Source of the DNA: Sphingopyxis panaciterrae
GTDB taxonomy: Bacteria; Pseudomonadota; Alphaproteobacteria; Sphingomonadales; Sphingomonadaceae
NCBI RefSeq assembly: GCF_011762125.1
Contig: NZ_JAASQN010000004.1
Coordinates: 62,001-126,000, forward strand
Direction of reading: 5' to 3'
Length of the DNA: 64,000 bases
Position 1 is the first letter of the stretch. The number at the start of each line of letters is the position of its first letter. Below, piece by piece: positions 55,922-64,000 of the stretch. The notes beneath the pieces were generated by a model, which saw nothing but the letters and a program-made list of their open reading frames with translations, had not been told where the DNA came from and searched no databases. Position numbers and translations under genes: made by a program.

Positions 55922-57099
55922 GCGTTGCAACCGCCCTCCACATCTTCCCCGACGTTCGCGCCGACTTCCCCGGCATCACCCCGGGCTGGCACTACCTCGA
56001 CACCGCCGCGACCGCGCAGAAGCCGCAGGCGATCATCGACGCAACGGTGAACGCGATGGGCCGCGACTATGCGACGGTCCACCGCGGCGTCTATGCGCGT
56101 TCGGCCGACATGACGCTGGCCTATGAGGCAGCGCGGCGGCGGATCGCGGCATTTATCGGCGCGCGCGAGGGTGAGATCGCCTTCGTGCGCGGCGCGACCG
56201 AGGCGATCAACCTCGTTGCCTACAGCCACCCGCGCAAAGGCCGCGTACTGCTGTCGCTGCTCGAGCATCACAGCAATATCGTACCGTGGCAGCTTGCGGG
56301 CTGGCAGGTCGATGTCTGCCCGCTGACCGAAGACGGCCGCATCGACCTGGACGCCGCCGAGAAGCTGCTGACCCCCGAACACAATATGGTCGCCTTTGCG
56401 CATGTGTCGAACGTGCTCGGCAGCCCGCTCGACGTCGCGCGCGCCGCCGAACTCGCGCACCGCGTCGGCGCCGAACTGCTGGTCGACGGGTGCCAGGCGG
56501 TGCCGCGGCTTCCGGTCGATGTCGCGGCGCTCGGCTGCGACTATTATGTCTTTTCGGGCCACAAGCTCTACGGGCCGACGGGTGTCGGCGTCCTGTGGAG
56601 CGACAAGCTCGACGCGCTGCCGCCGTGGCAGGGCGGCGGCTCGATGATCGACCGCGTGACCTTCGAGAAGACGACCTACGCCCCCGCCCCCACCCGTTTC
56701 GAAGCGGGCACGCCCGCGATTATCGAGGCGATCGGGCTGGCGGCGGCGGTCGATTATGTCTCGGGCATAGGAATCGAGGCGATCCATGCGCATGAATGCG
56801 CGCTGGTCGGCACGCTGCGCGAGGCGCTGGCGCGCAAGAACAGCATCACGCTTTTCGGCCCCGAAAACAGCGCTGGAATCGTCAGTTTTGCGATGGCGGG
56901 GGTTCATCCGCACGACATCGGCACTATCTTGGACGAAAGCGGGGTCGCGATCCGCGCCGGGCACCATTGCGCACAGCCGCTGATGGAGCATCTGGGCGTA
57001 CCCGCGACCGCGCGCGCGAGCTTTGGCGTGTACAGCAATGACGAGGATGTGGCGGCGCTGATCGACGGCCTCGCCCGCGTCGAGAGGATTTTCGGATGA
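55918..57099 (+). CDS. sufS: Cysteine desulfurase SufS
   Basis: PLP enzyme of 393 residues that removes sulfur from cysteine. PLP lysine Lys216 in FSGHKLYGPTG; PLP contacts in EHHSNIVPW and VDGCQAVPRL; active Cys351 in RAGHHCAQPLM. Group II type with the SufS loop. GTG at 55918 (ATG not available) overlaps sufD's stop (GTGA). Sulfur acceptor SufE/SufU is not in the window. Confidence 0.96.
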   Translation: MSVATALHIFPDVRADFPGITPGWHYLDTAATAQKPQAIIDATVNAMGRDYATVHRGVYARSADMTLAYEAARRRIAAFIGAREGEIAFVRGATEAINLVAYSHPRKGRVLLSLLEHHSNIVPWQLAGWQVDVCPLTEDGRIDLDAAEKLLTPEHNMVAFAHVSNVLGSPLDVARAAELAHRVGAELLVDGCQAVPRLPVDVAALGCDYYVFSGHKLYGPTGVGVLWSDKLDALPPWQGGGSMIDRVTFEKTTYAPAPTRFEAGTPAIIEAIGLAAAVDYVSGIGIEAIHAHECALVGTLREALARKNSITLFGPENSAGIVSFAMAGVHPHDIGTILDESGVAIRAGHHCAQPLMEHLGVPATARASFGVYSNDEDVAALIDGLARVERIFG

Positions 57100-57578
57100 G
57101 CGAGGACCGCATGAGCGAGAACGGGATTCGGGTCGAGGAAGTGGAAAGCGTCGCGGCGCCGCCGAAAGCGCGCGTCGAGGATGCCGAGACGGCACCCGAG
57201 AAGCTGGAGCGTAAGCGCGACTATCTGGAAGGCTTTCTGGCCGCAAAGCCGGCGGCGGCCGATGCGGGCGCGGTCGGCGGCGACCTTTATGAAGCCGTCG
57301 TGGGCGCGCTGAAGGATATCTACGATCCGGAAATCCCGGTGAACATCTATGACCTTGGCCTGATCTATAATGTCGAGATCGACGAGGGGCATGTGATGGT
57401 CACGATGACGCTGACGACACCGCATTGCCCGGTCGCGGAATCGATGCCCGCCGAGGTCGAACTGCGCGTCGGGGCGGTGCCGGGGGTCGGCGATGCCGAG
57501 GTCAATCTGGTCTGGGATCCGCCGTGGAGCCCCGAGAATATGAGCGACGAGGCCCGGCTCGAATTGGGGATGCTGTGA
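57096..57578 (+). CDS. sufT: SUF system protein SufT (DUF59/MIP18 family)
   Basis: Protein of 160 residues whose N-terminal about 55 are charged and Ala-rich, followed by the DUF59 domain: VVGALKDIYDPEIPVNIYDL, GLIYNVEIDEGHVMVTMTLT, TPHCPVAESMP with the conserved Cys, and LVWDPPWSPENMSDEAR. It helps mature or repair iron-sulfur proteins (family knowledge). Its ATG overlaps the sufS stop (ATGA), and its stop overlaps the sufA start by one base. Confidence 0.93.
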   Translation: MSEDRMSENGIRVEEVESVAAPPKARVEDAETAPEKLERKRDYLEGFLAAKPAAADAGAVGGDLYEAVVGALKDIYDPEIPVNIYDLGLIYNVEIDEGHVMVTMTLTTPHCPVAESMPAEVELRVGAVPGVGDAEVNLVWDPPWSPENMSDEARLELGML

Positions 57579-57934
57579 TGACCGAAGTCAAAGCCCGCGC
57601 CCGCCCCGCTGCGGTCACGCTGACCCCGAATGCCGAGGAACGCGTCGCGAAGCTGATGGCATCGGCGCCCGAAGGTGCGATCGGGGTCCGCCTGTCGACC
57701 CCGCGCCGCGGCTGTTCGGGGCTTGCCTACTCGGTCGATTATGTGATCGAAGAGGTAAAGTTCGACGAGAAGATCGAGACCCCGGGCGGCGTCTTCTACA
57801 TCGATGGCGCGTCGGTGCTGTACCTGATCGGCAGCGTCATGGACTGGGTCGAGGATGATTTCGCCGCAGGCTTCGTGTTCGAAAATCCGAACGCCAAGGG
57901 CGCCTGCGGGTGCGGCGAGAGCTTCACCGTCTGA
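57578..57934 (+). CDS. sufA: A-type iron-sulfur carrier SufA
   Basis: Carrier of 118 residues. The three Fe-S cysteines are Cys46 (RRGCSGLAYSVDY) and Cys110/Cys112 (KGACGCGESFTV). Last gene of the operon, reading in sequence with sufT. Delivers clusters to apoproteins. Confidence 0.95.
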   Translation: MTEVKARARPAAVTLTPNAEERVAKLMASAPEGAIGVRLSTPRRGCSGLAYSVDYVIEEVKFDEKIETPGGVFYIDGASVLYLIGSVMDWVEDDFAAGFVFENPNAKGACGCGESFTV

Positions 57935-57942
57935 ACCTCCGG

Positions 57943-58692
57943 TCAGCGGCAGACCGTCCAGCCCGCCGTCCGTACCGCCATGTCGAGGTGGAAATGATTG
58001 GCGTGCGCCGCATTGTGATCGGGTGACAGCAGCGTACTGAACAGCCCGCACGACCGGTCGCGCACCGCGTGGAGGAATTCGCTGCGCGCGTCGGCATCGC
58101 CCCAGTCGTTCAGCAAGGATATCCGCGTCCCGTCGGCAAGGACGAACGCCGAAATATCGATCGCATTGGCGGTCGAGTGCTCGCTCTGCGCCTGTTTGCC
58201 CGCGATCTTGCGGCAGTTGTAGCTGCCCAGATTTTCCAGCGCGACGACCTTTTGCCCGAAATATTCACGCGCGAGCGGCTGGACGACGTCGCGGTTCCAC
58301 AGCGCCAGCCCCGCCGTCATCGCGCACCCCGGCGCGGCGTTCGCGGGATGCATCGTCGGCACGAAGGCGTCGCCAGTCAGGATCATCCGCTGGCTAGCCC
58401 GGCACACCCCGTTGCCGATCGCGGGCCGTCGCAGATAGCCGGCCTTTGCGCGGTCGAAGGCGGCGAAACAGGCGCTGTCGTCGCCAGCCAGGGCAACAAG
58501 CTTGGCGTGGGTCGCCCACCCGCGCGGCTGCGCCAGTTCGAAACGCGCCGTCGGATCATGTTCGGGATGATCGCGAAGCCACTGCATCGCGCCGATCGCG
58601 GCGAGGGCCAGCAGCACCGCGATGCCGAACCAGATCAGATAGGGGCGAAGGCTTTTCACGCGCCCCAGATGGCGAAGCAGGCGCTCCGGCAC
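57943..58692 (-). CDS. Extensin-like C-terminal domain protein
   Basis: Exported or membrane-anchored protein of about 249 residues; a membrane helix (LIWFGIAVLLALAAIGAMQW) near the N-terminus. The remainder is the bacterial extensin-C family: ACFAAFD, GNGVCRASQR, PGCAMTAGLALW, NCRKIAGKQAQSEHSTANAI with HSTANAID, and ending HFHLDM. Related to M15-like fold, function unknown; wall binding is a guess. Start is uncertain: GTG at 58692 is used; the open frame extends to 58791 over the P450 gene. Convergent with sufA, 8 bp apart. Confidence 0.82.
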   Translation of the reverse strand: MPERLLRHLGRVKSLRPYLIWFGIAVLLALAAIGAMQWLRDHPEHDPTARFELAQPRGWATHAKLVALAGDDSACFAAFDRAKAGYLRRPAIGNGVCRASQRMILTGDAFVPTMHPANAAPGCAMTAGLALWNRDVVQPLAREYFGQKVVALENLGSYNCRKIAGKQAQSEHSTANAIDISAFVLADGTRISLLNDWGDADARSEFLHAVRDRSCGLFSTLLSPDHNAAHANHFHLDMAVRTAGWTVCR

Positions 58693-58727
58693 AAGAAGGC
58701 ATGTCGCCCGCGCCGGGACGACACTCG

Positions 58728-60119
58728 TTAAAGCGGTTCGAAGCCCACCATCAGCCCATCCTTCGGCCGCGGGATCGGCAGCACCTGCCATTCGGGTTCA
58801 TAGCCGTCGGCAACGACGATGCGGTGCGTCGTGACGACATGATGGAAGAAGATTTTCGCCTGCATATAGGCGAAGTGCAGCCCGAGGCACATGTGCGCGC
58901 CGCCGCCGAAGGGGACCCAGGCATATTTGTGCCGTTCGCGCGCCACCTCGGGCGAAAAGCGCATCGGGTCGAACTTTTCGGGTTCGGGCCAATGGTCGGC
59001 CATCATGTGGGTAAAGGCCGGACTGACCCCGACCGAGGTGCCAGCTGGAATGCGGTAGCCGCCATATTCGAAATCCTTGAGCGCGCGGCGCGGGAAGCTC
59101 GGCACCGGGGGCACCAGCCGCAGCGCTTCCTTGAACGCCCATTCGGTGAGTTCGAGTTCGCCGAGGCTGTTGTGCCCGACACCCTCGCCCGCCGGGGCGA
59201 CCGCCAGCATCTCTTCACGCAGCCGATCCTGCCATTCGGGGTGCTTGGCGAGCATGTAGACGAGCGAGGTGACCGAGCTGGTGATCGTGTCGTGCGCCGC
59301 CATCATCAGGAAGTTCATATGATCGACGATCGCCTCGACGCTCATATAGTCGCCATTGTCGTCGCGGGTGCGGCAGATCTGGCTGAACATATCCTCGCCC
59401 GTGCCGTCGCGGCGCTCGGGGACCATGCGGCCGAAATACTCGACCAGATAGGCGCGCCCCCTGGCGCCGCGGCCCATCGCGGTGAAGGGCAAGGGTACGC
59501 GCACGACGCCGATCGACGCCTGCACCATGTCGACGAACGCCTTGTTGACCCGGTCGGCCTCGGGACCCCAGGGAATGCCGAGGAAGCTCGTCGCGGCGAG
59601 GTCGAGCGTCAGTTCCTTGATCGCGGGATAGAATGGGAAGCGCTTGCCGCTCCACTGCGCGACCCGGGCCTTGATACCCTCGTTCAGCGAATCGGCATAA
59701 TGGCGCATCGGTTCGGGTTTGAAGGCGACCGACAGGAGCTTGCGGTCGGCGCGATGTTTTTCGAAATCCATCAGCATCAACCCGCGCGGGAACAGCAGGT
59801 TGAGCACCGGCCCCCAGCCCTGTTCGGACGAGAAAATCTTGTCACGATCGAACATGACAAGTTCGTTCGCCTCGGGCCCATGGAGCGCGACGCTGCGTCC
59901 GCCGAAGCTGTTGTTGCGGTAAACGCGGCCATATTTCGCCACCATCCGGTTCGCGAAGGCGGGATAATCGCGCAGCTGGTCGAGCGTGTTGCCGAGGATC
60001 GGCATGCCGTCCTCGCCCGGGATATGATCAATCGCGCTGTCGGGATTGCGCGGCAGCCAGTGCCGGGTTTCGGCGCCGAAACGCGCTTCGGACCATTCGA
60101 TCTTCGCGGGGGCATTCAT
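58728..60119 (-). CDS. Cytochrome P450
   Basis: Monooxygenase of 463 residues, soluble. Helix I oxygen site MMAAHDTITSS (Ala-His-Asp-Thr in place of the usual A-G-x-D/E-T-T), helix K FKEALR (EXXR), heme loop PFGGGAHMCLG with Cys411. Its FEKHRADRKLLSVAF segment matches the C-helix. Needs a ferredoxin and reductase; the reductase at 8503 is a possible partner only by type. An operator-like palindrome sits 47 bp upstream of the start. Substrate unknown; possibly lipid, terpene or steroid. Confidence 0.93.
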   Translation of the reverse strand: MNAPAKIEWSEARFGAETRHWLPRNPDSAIDHIPGEDGMPILGNTLDQLRDYPAFANRMVAKYGRVYRNNSFGGRSVALHGPEANELVMFDRDKIFSSEQGWGPVLNLLFPRGLMLMDFEKHRADRKLLSVAFKPEPMRHYADSLNEGIKARVAQWSGKRFPFYPAIKELTLDLAATSFLGIPWGPEADRVNKAFVDMVQASIGVVRVPLPFTAMGRGARGRAYLVEYFGRMVPERRDGTGEDMFSQICRTRDDNGDYMSVEAIVDHMNFLMMAAHDTITSSVTSLVYMLAKHPEWQDRLREEMLAVAPAGEGVGHNSLGELELTEWAFKEALRLVPPVPSFPRRALKDFEYGGYRIPAGTSVGVSPAFTHMMADHWPEPEKFDPMRFSPEVARERHKYAWVPFGGGAHMCLGLHFAYMQAKIFFHHVVTTHRIVVADGYEPEWQVLPIPRPKDGLMVGFEPL

Positions 60120-60166
60120 CGCTTCATATCCTCATTCGCCGGTCGGTCGAAGCGAGCCTATCGAAC

Positions 60167-60186
60167 TACTTACATTGATGCAAGTA
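60167..60186. promoter_or_regulatory. Operator-like palindrome upstream of the P450
   Basis: Twenty-base imperfect palindrome TACTTACATTGATGCAAGTA (8 of 10 pairs). On the minus strand it overlaps a weak promoter candidate, TTGCAT-17 bp-TAGGCT. Shape and position suit a TetR-type regulator site; no regulator is adjacent. Confidence 0.55.
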
Positions 60187-60294
60187 AGGCCCGACTCGCG
60201 AGCCATCTCCATTCACCGCAAATTCAACTCGACTCGTGCAATCGAGGGACCAATATGACGGGTCCGTCCGTTGGACCTCCAAAAGGACAAGACG

Positions 60295-61266
60295 ATGATC
60301 AAGAGTCTGAAACGTCCCCTCTCCATCGCGCTCGGCGTGCTCGCGACGACCGCGCTTGGCGGCTGTTATTACGGCGATGTCGGCACCAGCTACGCCTCGG
60401 CCGGGAATCTGTGCGCCGACAGCTATTACGACTACGACCCCTATGCCTATGACGATGGCTATGGTTATGACTGTTATGACGGGTCGGACTTTGGCGGCGG
60501 CTTTGCGCAGATCGGCTTCGGCGGCGGCTGGTACGACGATTATTATTATCCCGGATATGGCACATGGATGTACGACAGTTACCGCCACCGTTATCCGCTG
60601 CGCGGTCAATATCTAAACTATTGGGGCGGGCGCCGCGCCTGGTGGCGCCACCACGGCAATCGCCCTGGCAATGGGCATTGGAACCGGCCGGGGAACGGTG
60701 ATCATAGCGGCCGCCCAGGACGTCCGGGACGCCCCGGCGACTGGAAGCCCGGCGGCAATGACGGTCAGCATGGCACGCGGCCGGGCCGCCCGGGTCGCCC
60801 CGGCGCCGAAAATCCCGGCACGCCGCCGGCAACGACGAACCCGGGCCGTCCCGGGCGCCCGGGTCGCCCTGGCGACTGGAGACCCGGCGGCCGCGACAAT
60901 GACGGCCAGCACGGCACACGCCCGGGCCGTCCGGGCGCCAATCCGGGTTCGCCCCCGACCACCGGCAATCCGGGGCGGCCATGGCGGCCCGATGGTGCAA
61001 GACCGCGCCCGCCGGGCGCGGGCGAAGCGACTCCCGGACGTCCGGGACGCCCCACTGGGGCGCGGCCATGGCCGGGCCGCGGCGATGGCAATGGCATGCG
61101 TCCGAGCCCGAACCCGGGACGGAACCCCGATGCGCGTCCGGCTCCGCGTCCGCCGCAGGCAGCACCCGCGCCGTCACGCCCTGCCCCGGCCGCGCGTCCG
61201 TCACCGCCGCCGCGCGCCGATCGGCCCGCACGCGGTCCGGCCGGGCGGGTCGCCGACGACCGCTAA
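60295..61266 (+). CDS. Gly-Arg-Pro repeat lipoprotein
   Basis: Protein of 323 residues. Lipobox LGGC at about residue 24 (signal MIKSLKRPLSIALGVLATTA). Next about 90 residues are Tyr/Asp/Gly-rich (DSYYDYDPYAYDDGYGYDCY). From about 125 on it is dominated by GRPGRPGRPG-type repeats with DWKPGG and NDGQHGTRPG blocks repeated two or three times, then a Pro/Arg/Ala tail. Charge is strongly basic in this part, so it may bind anionic surface polymers or DNA (inference). Start is ATG 60295 after AAAAGGAC. Function unknown. Confidence 0.78.
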   Translation: MIKSLKRPLSIALGVLATTALGGCYYGDVGTSYASAGNLCADSYYDYDPYAYDDGYGYDCYDGSDFGGGFAQIGFGGGWYDDYYYPGYGTWMYDSYRHRYPLRGQYLNYWGGRRAWWRHHGNRPGNGHWNRPGNGDHSGRPGRPGRPGDWKPGGNDGQHGTRPGRPGRPGAENPGTPPATTNPGRPGRPGRPGDWRPGGRDNDGQHGTRPGRPGANPGSPPTTGNPGRPWRPDGARPRPPGAGEATPGRPGRPTGARPWPGRGDGNGMRPSPNPGRNPDARPAPRPPQAAPAPSRPAPAARPSPPPRADRPARGPAGRVADDR

Positions 61267-61290
61267 TAGAATCGCAAACCCGCGGGCGGC

Positions 61291-62631
61291 TCAGTCGCCC
61301 GCAGGTTTCGCCGTTTCCGTCACCATATCTTCCTGAAGCGTCAGGCCGCGCGCGCCATGGTGTGCGGTGTGCGCCGGCGCGTGCGGATGATCCTTGTCGG
61401 CGGGTTCGGGGACTTCGAGCATCCCTTCCCATTTGGCGATGACCGAGGTCGCGACCGCATTGCCGACGACATTGGTCGCCGAACGGCCCATGTCGAGAAA
61501 CTGGTCGATGCCGAGGATCAACGCCACGCCTTCGACCGGCAGCCCGAACTGGGTCAGCGTCGCGGTGATGACGACGAGGCTGGCGCGCGGCACGCCCGCA
61601 ATCCCCTTTGACGTGATCATCAGCGTCAGCAGGATCAATATCTGGGTGCCGATCGACAGGTCGATGCCATAGGCCTGCGCGATGAACAGCGTCGCGAAGC
61701 TCATGTACATCATCGAGCCGTCGAGATTGAAGCTGTAGCCCAGCGGCAGCACGAAGCCCGAGATGCGGCGCGGGATACCGAAGCGGTCGAGCTGTTCGAA
61801 CAGCTTGGGCAGCGCAGCTTCCGACGAGGCCGTCGAGAAGGCGAGCAGCAGCGGTTCGACGATATAGCGCGCGAGCGTCAGGATCCGCCGGCCGAGGAAA
61901 AGCGCGCCGAGCGCGAAGAGGAGCGTCCAGAGCAGAGCAAGGCCAAGGTAGAATTCGAGGATCAGCCGCAGGAAATCGAGCAGGATTTCGAGCCCGTTGA
62001 CCGTGATCACCCCCGCGAGCGCGCCGAACACCGCGAAGGGCGCGAACAGCATCACATAATTGGTCACCTGCAGCATCAGTTCGGCGAGAATATCGACGGC
62101 GCGCACGAGCGGCAGGCCGCGATCGCCGAGCGCCGACAGGCCGACCCCGGCAAAGATCGAAAAGACGAGAATCTGCAAAATGTCGTTCGCCGCCATCGCG
62201 CCGAAGATCGATTCGGGGAAAATGTGGAGGATGAAATCGCGCAGGTTGAGCGCGCTCGTCTTCACCTCGCCAATCTCTCCGGTCGGGGTCAGGTCGAGCC
62301 CGACGCCCGGCTGGAGCAGGTTGACGAGCAGCAGGCCGAGCGTGATCGACATGAAGCTGGCGCCGATGAACCAAAACAGCGACTTGAGCCCGATCCGCCC
62401 GAGCGCCGCGCTGTCACCCATATTGGCGATGCCCGCGACGATCGTAGCGAGCACGAGCGGCGCGATGATCATCTTGATCAGATGGAGAAAGACGTCGGGC
62501 AATATCTTGAAATAGCCGGCGACCCGCGCCGCTTCCGCTTTGTCGGCGCCGATCATTTCGTGCCCGATGGCGCCCGCGATGATGCCGAGCACCATGCCGA
62601 CGAGAATGAATAAGGTCAGGCGTCTTGCCAT
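61291..62631 (-). CDS. Dicarboxylate/amino-acid:cation symporter (DAACS)
   Basis: Inner-membrane symporter of 446 residues with eight helices and two re-entrant loops. Signature parts: FSTASSEAALP (Ser-rich loop), GYSFNLDGSMMYM, GIAGVPRASLVV and the substrate site MGRSATNVVGNAVA. It imports a dicarboxylate such as succinate, or glutamate/aspartate, with Na+ or H+. The C-terminus has a His-rich tail. Start ATG 62631 follows GGAGCATTTTTTC. Confidence 0.93.
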   Translation of the reverse strand: MARRLTLFILVGMVLGIIAGAIGHEMIGADKAEAARVAGYFKILPDVFLHLIKMIIAPLVLATIVAGIANMGDSAALGRIGLKSLFWFIGASFMSITLGLLLVNLLQPGVGLDLTPTGEIGEVKTSALNLRDFILHIFPESIFGAMAANDILQILVFSIFAGVGLSALGDRGLPLVRAVDILAELMLQVTNYVMLFAPFAVFGALAGVITVNGLEILLDFLRLILEFYLGLALLWTLLFALGALFLGRRILTLARYIVEPLLLAFSTASSEAALPKLFEQLDRFGIPRRISGFVLPLGYSFNLDGSMMYMSFATLFIAQAYGIDLSIGTQILILLTLMITSKGIAGVPRASLVVITATLTQFGLPVEGVALILGIDQFLDMGRSATNVVGNAVATSVIAKWEGMLEVPEPADKDHPHAPAHTAHHGARGLTLQEDMVTETAKPAGD

Positions 62632-62728
62632 GAAAAAATGCTCCCTGTTCCGGCCCTGCCAGATCCTGTGCCATGGGGGGTAACAGCCTGCCACGTGGCG
62701 GGCAATCGCTGCCGGGCCTATTGCAAGG

Positions 62729-64000
62729 TCAGGGCGTCCAGAAGCTCAGCGCGAGAACCCCGGCAGTGCCGGTCAGGATATTGAGCGGAACGCCGACGCG
62801 GACGAAATCCATGAAACGATAGTCGCCTGCGGCATAGACGAGCGTGTTGGTCTGGTAACCGACCGGCGTCGCGAAGCAGGCCGATGCGCCGAGCATCAGC
62901 GCGATGAGCAGCGGCTGCGGCGCGATGCCCGTCGCCTCGGCGATCCCGATCACCAGCGGCCCCATCAGCGCCGCGACGGCGTTGTTGCTGAGCAGTTCGG
63001 ACAGCAGCAACGCCGAGAAATAGACGATCGCGATCACCCCCCACTGCGGCGCGTTGGTCAGCACCGGTTCGAGCGCACCGACCATCAGCGCGACCGATCC
63101 CGCCTGTTCAAGCGCCGCGCCGACCGCGAGCATCGCGAAGATGAGGATGAGCACGTCGCCGTCGATGCTGCCCCACGCCTCCGACGCATCGATGCAGCGC
63201 GTAAGCAGGACGATGCCGACGCCGATGAAGGCGGCGATGCCGATCGACATGATGCCGGTGGCCGACAGCAGCACCGCGCTGGCCATCACGAGGATCGCGA
63301 TCCAGGCGCGACGGCGGCGGAAGGCGGTGACCGACGCCATCGCAAGCCCGATGAGATTGGGATTGTCGCGCAGCTGCGCGATATTCGCCTCGTCGGCCTC
63401 GATCAGCAGGCGGTCGGCGGCGCGGATGCGGTTTTCGGACAGCGTCGGGCCGGGAAGATGGCGAAAGCGGGTCACCCCGAGGATGCGGACGCGCTGCCGC
63501 TGGAGAAACGGAATTTCGGCGAGCGGACGGTCGATCGAGCGATGGCTGGGCGACACCGTCACCTCGACCACCGTCGCCCCGGCTTCGGAACCATCGCCGA
63601 TGCCGATCGCAAAGCGCCCTTCGCTACGCAGCGTCATCAGCGCCGCACCGTCGAGCCGTGCGACGATCCGGTTACCCGCCAAAAGCCGGTGATTTTGCGC
63701 CTCGCCGCCGGTGACCAGGCGCCCGCCGGCGATAACTCCGACGATCTGGCCCGGCGAAATGCCGAGGCTCGCAGCTTCGAGCGCCATGTCGACGGCGGGG
63801 TCATCGTCCTGGAGCCCCAGTTCGGTCAGGTAAAGCTGCTCCGCCCCGTCGGTCTTTTCGGCGATGCGCGGATAGTCCGACGGCAGGAAGCGCGCCATGA
63901 CGAGCAGCCCGAGCACGCCCGCTGCGGCGACGGCCAGGCCGTAGGGCGTGATGCTGAACAGGCCGAAATGCCCCAGCCCCGCCTGCTCGGCGATCCCGGC
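62729..64000 (-). CDS. SLC13-type transporter with RCK_C domains (partial, N-terminus off the right edge)
   Basis: Integral membrane protein; only the C-terminal about 423 residues are in the window. Two TrkA-C/RCK_C like cytosolic domains (GISPGQIVGVIAGGRLVTGG region and VEVTVSPSHRSIDRPLAEI region) are followed by seven or more helices with LLSELLSNNAVAALMGPLVI and ACFATPVGYQTNTLVYAAG, the substrate and sodium motifs of the SLC13/DASS and citrate-type transporters. The N-terminal helices continue outside the window. Substrate probably a dicarboxylate or sulfate. Confidence 0.85.
   Translation of the reverse strand, partial: AGIAEQAGLGHFGLFSITPYGLAVAAAGVLGLLVMARFLPSDYPRIAEKTDGAEQLYLTELGLQDDDPAVDMALEAASLGISPGQIVGVIAGGRLVTGGEAQNHRLLAGNRIVARLDGAALMTLRSEGRFAIGIGDGSEAGATVVEVTVSPSHRSIDRPLAEIPFLQRQRVRILGVTRFRHLPGPTLSENRIRAADRLLIEADEANIAQLRDNPNLIGLAMASVTAFRRRRAWIAILVMASAVLLSATGIMSIGIAAFIGVGIVLLTRCIDASEAWGSIDGDVLILIFAMLAVGAALEQAGSVALMVGALEPVLTNAPQWGVIAIVYFSALLLSELLSNNAVAALMGPLVIGIAEATGIAPQPLLIALMLGASACFATPVGYQTNTLVYAAGDYRFMDFVRVGVPLNILTGTAGVLALSFWTP

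Noticed and set aside
58446..60452. 668-codon plus-strand frame across the P450
   Set aside because: Antisense of the P450, ends in the lipoprotein region in another frame.
60299..62374. 691-codon minus-strand frame through the GRP lipoprotein and DAACS transporter
   Set aside because: It is out of frame with the transporter and opposite to the lipoprotein. Arg-rich shadow frame.

Overview
The window reads as chromosomal DNA of a GC-rich, aerobic, Gram-negative alphaproteobacterium of the Sphingomonadales, most like Sphingopyxis or a close relative (inference). The grounds are TonB-dependent receptors with plug domains, RND metal efflux, a SUF operon led by an Rrf2 regulator, a cytochrome P450, fumarylacetoacetase, short C-terminal-aromatic outer-membrane proteins and dispersed GC-rich palindromic repeats. 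No plasmid, phage, insertion sequence, CRISPR array or rRNA was seen. Both edges cut genes: an M16 zinc protease on the left and an SLC13-type transporter on the right.

Layout. 1-8.5 kb: M16 protease, nitrilase-family amidohydrolase, a small membrane peptide with a clear terminator, NUDIX hydrolase, DUF4126 membrane protein, and an autotransporter with a very long proline-rich linker. 8.5-14.6 kb: ferredoxin-reductase-type flavoprotein and a leftward cluster MFS transporter / acyl-CoA ligase / TetR regulator / DUF3089 hydrolase. 14.9-19.4 kb: TonB receptor, Ogt, and fumarylacetoacetase with a well-defined promoter carrying two operator-like palindromes. 19.6-26.8 kb: czc-type metal resistance (His-rich leader protein, CzcC, CzcB, CzcA, then CzcD). 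26.9-30.4 kb: AraC regulator divergent from a three-gene overlapping operon (esterase, PaiB-like FMN protein, acetylpolyamine amidohydrolase). 30.6-35.3 kb: TonB receptor divergent from a Tat-exported oligopeptidase-B-like peptidase, a plausible peptide uptake and hydrolysis pair.

35.4-39.0 kb lies between tRNA-Thr(CGT) and tRNA-Leu(CAG). It holds an M14 peptidase, about 1.3 kb of broken gene pieces including a P450 fragment, a pirin gene and a possible structured RNA, so it looks like the accessory stretch of the window. 39.2-43.5 kb: NDUFA9-like reductase, DUF6356, an alpha/beta hydrolase, thioesterase, glyoxalase I and II, DUF6491 lipoprotein. 43.8-51.4 kb: acyl-CoA synthetase, gamma-glutamyltransferase, PyrD, DUF885 lipoprotein, AraC regulator.

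51.9-57.9 kb is the SUF iron-sulfur assembly operon: Rrf2 regulator, sufB, a DUF4180 gene, sufC, sufD, sufS, sufT, sufA. It has several oddities: a perfect palindrome at the promoter, a palindromic repeat translated as the regulator's C-terminus, DUF4180 overlapping both sufB and sufC, an extra segment of about 28 residues inside SufC, and another repeat between sufC and sufD. 57.9-64 kb: extensin-like protein, P450 with an operator-like palindrome upstream, a Gly-Arg-Pro repeat lipoprotein, a dicarboxylate symporter and the truncated SLC13 protein.

At least four families of palindromic repeats sit between genes and inside operons; they are the strongest non-coding theme of the window.
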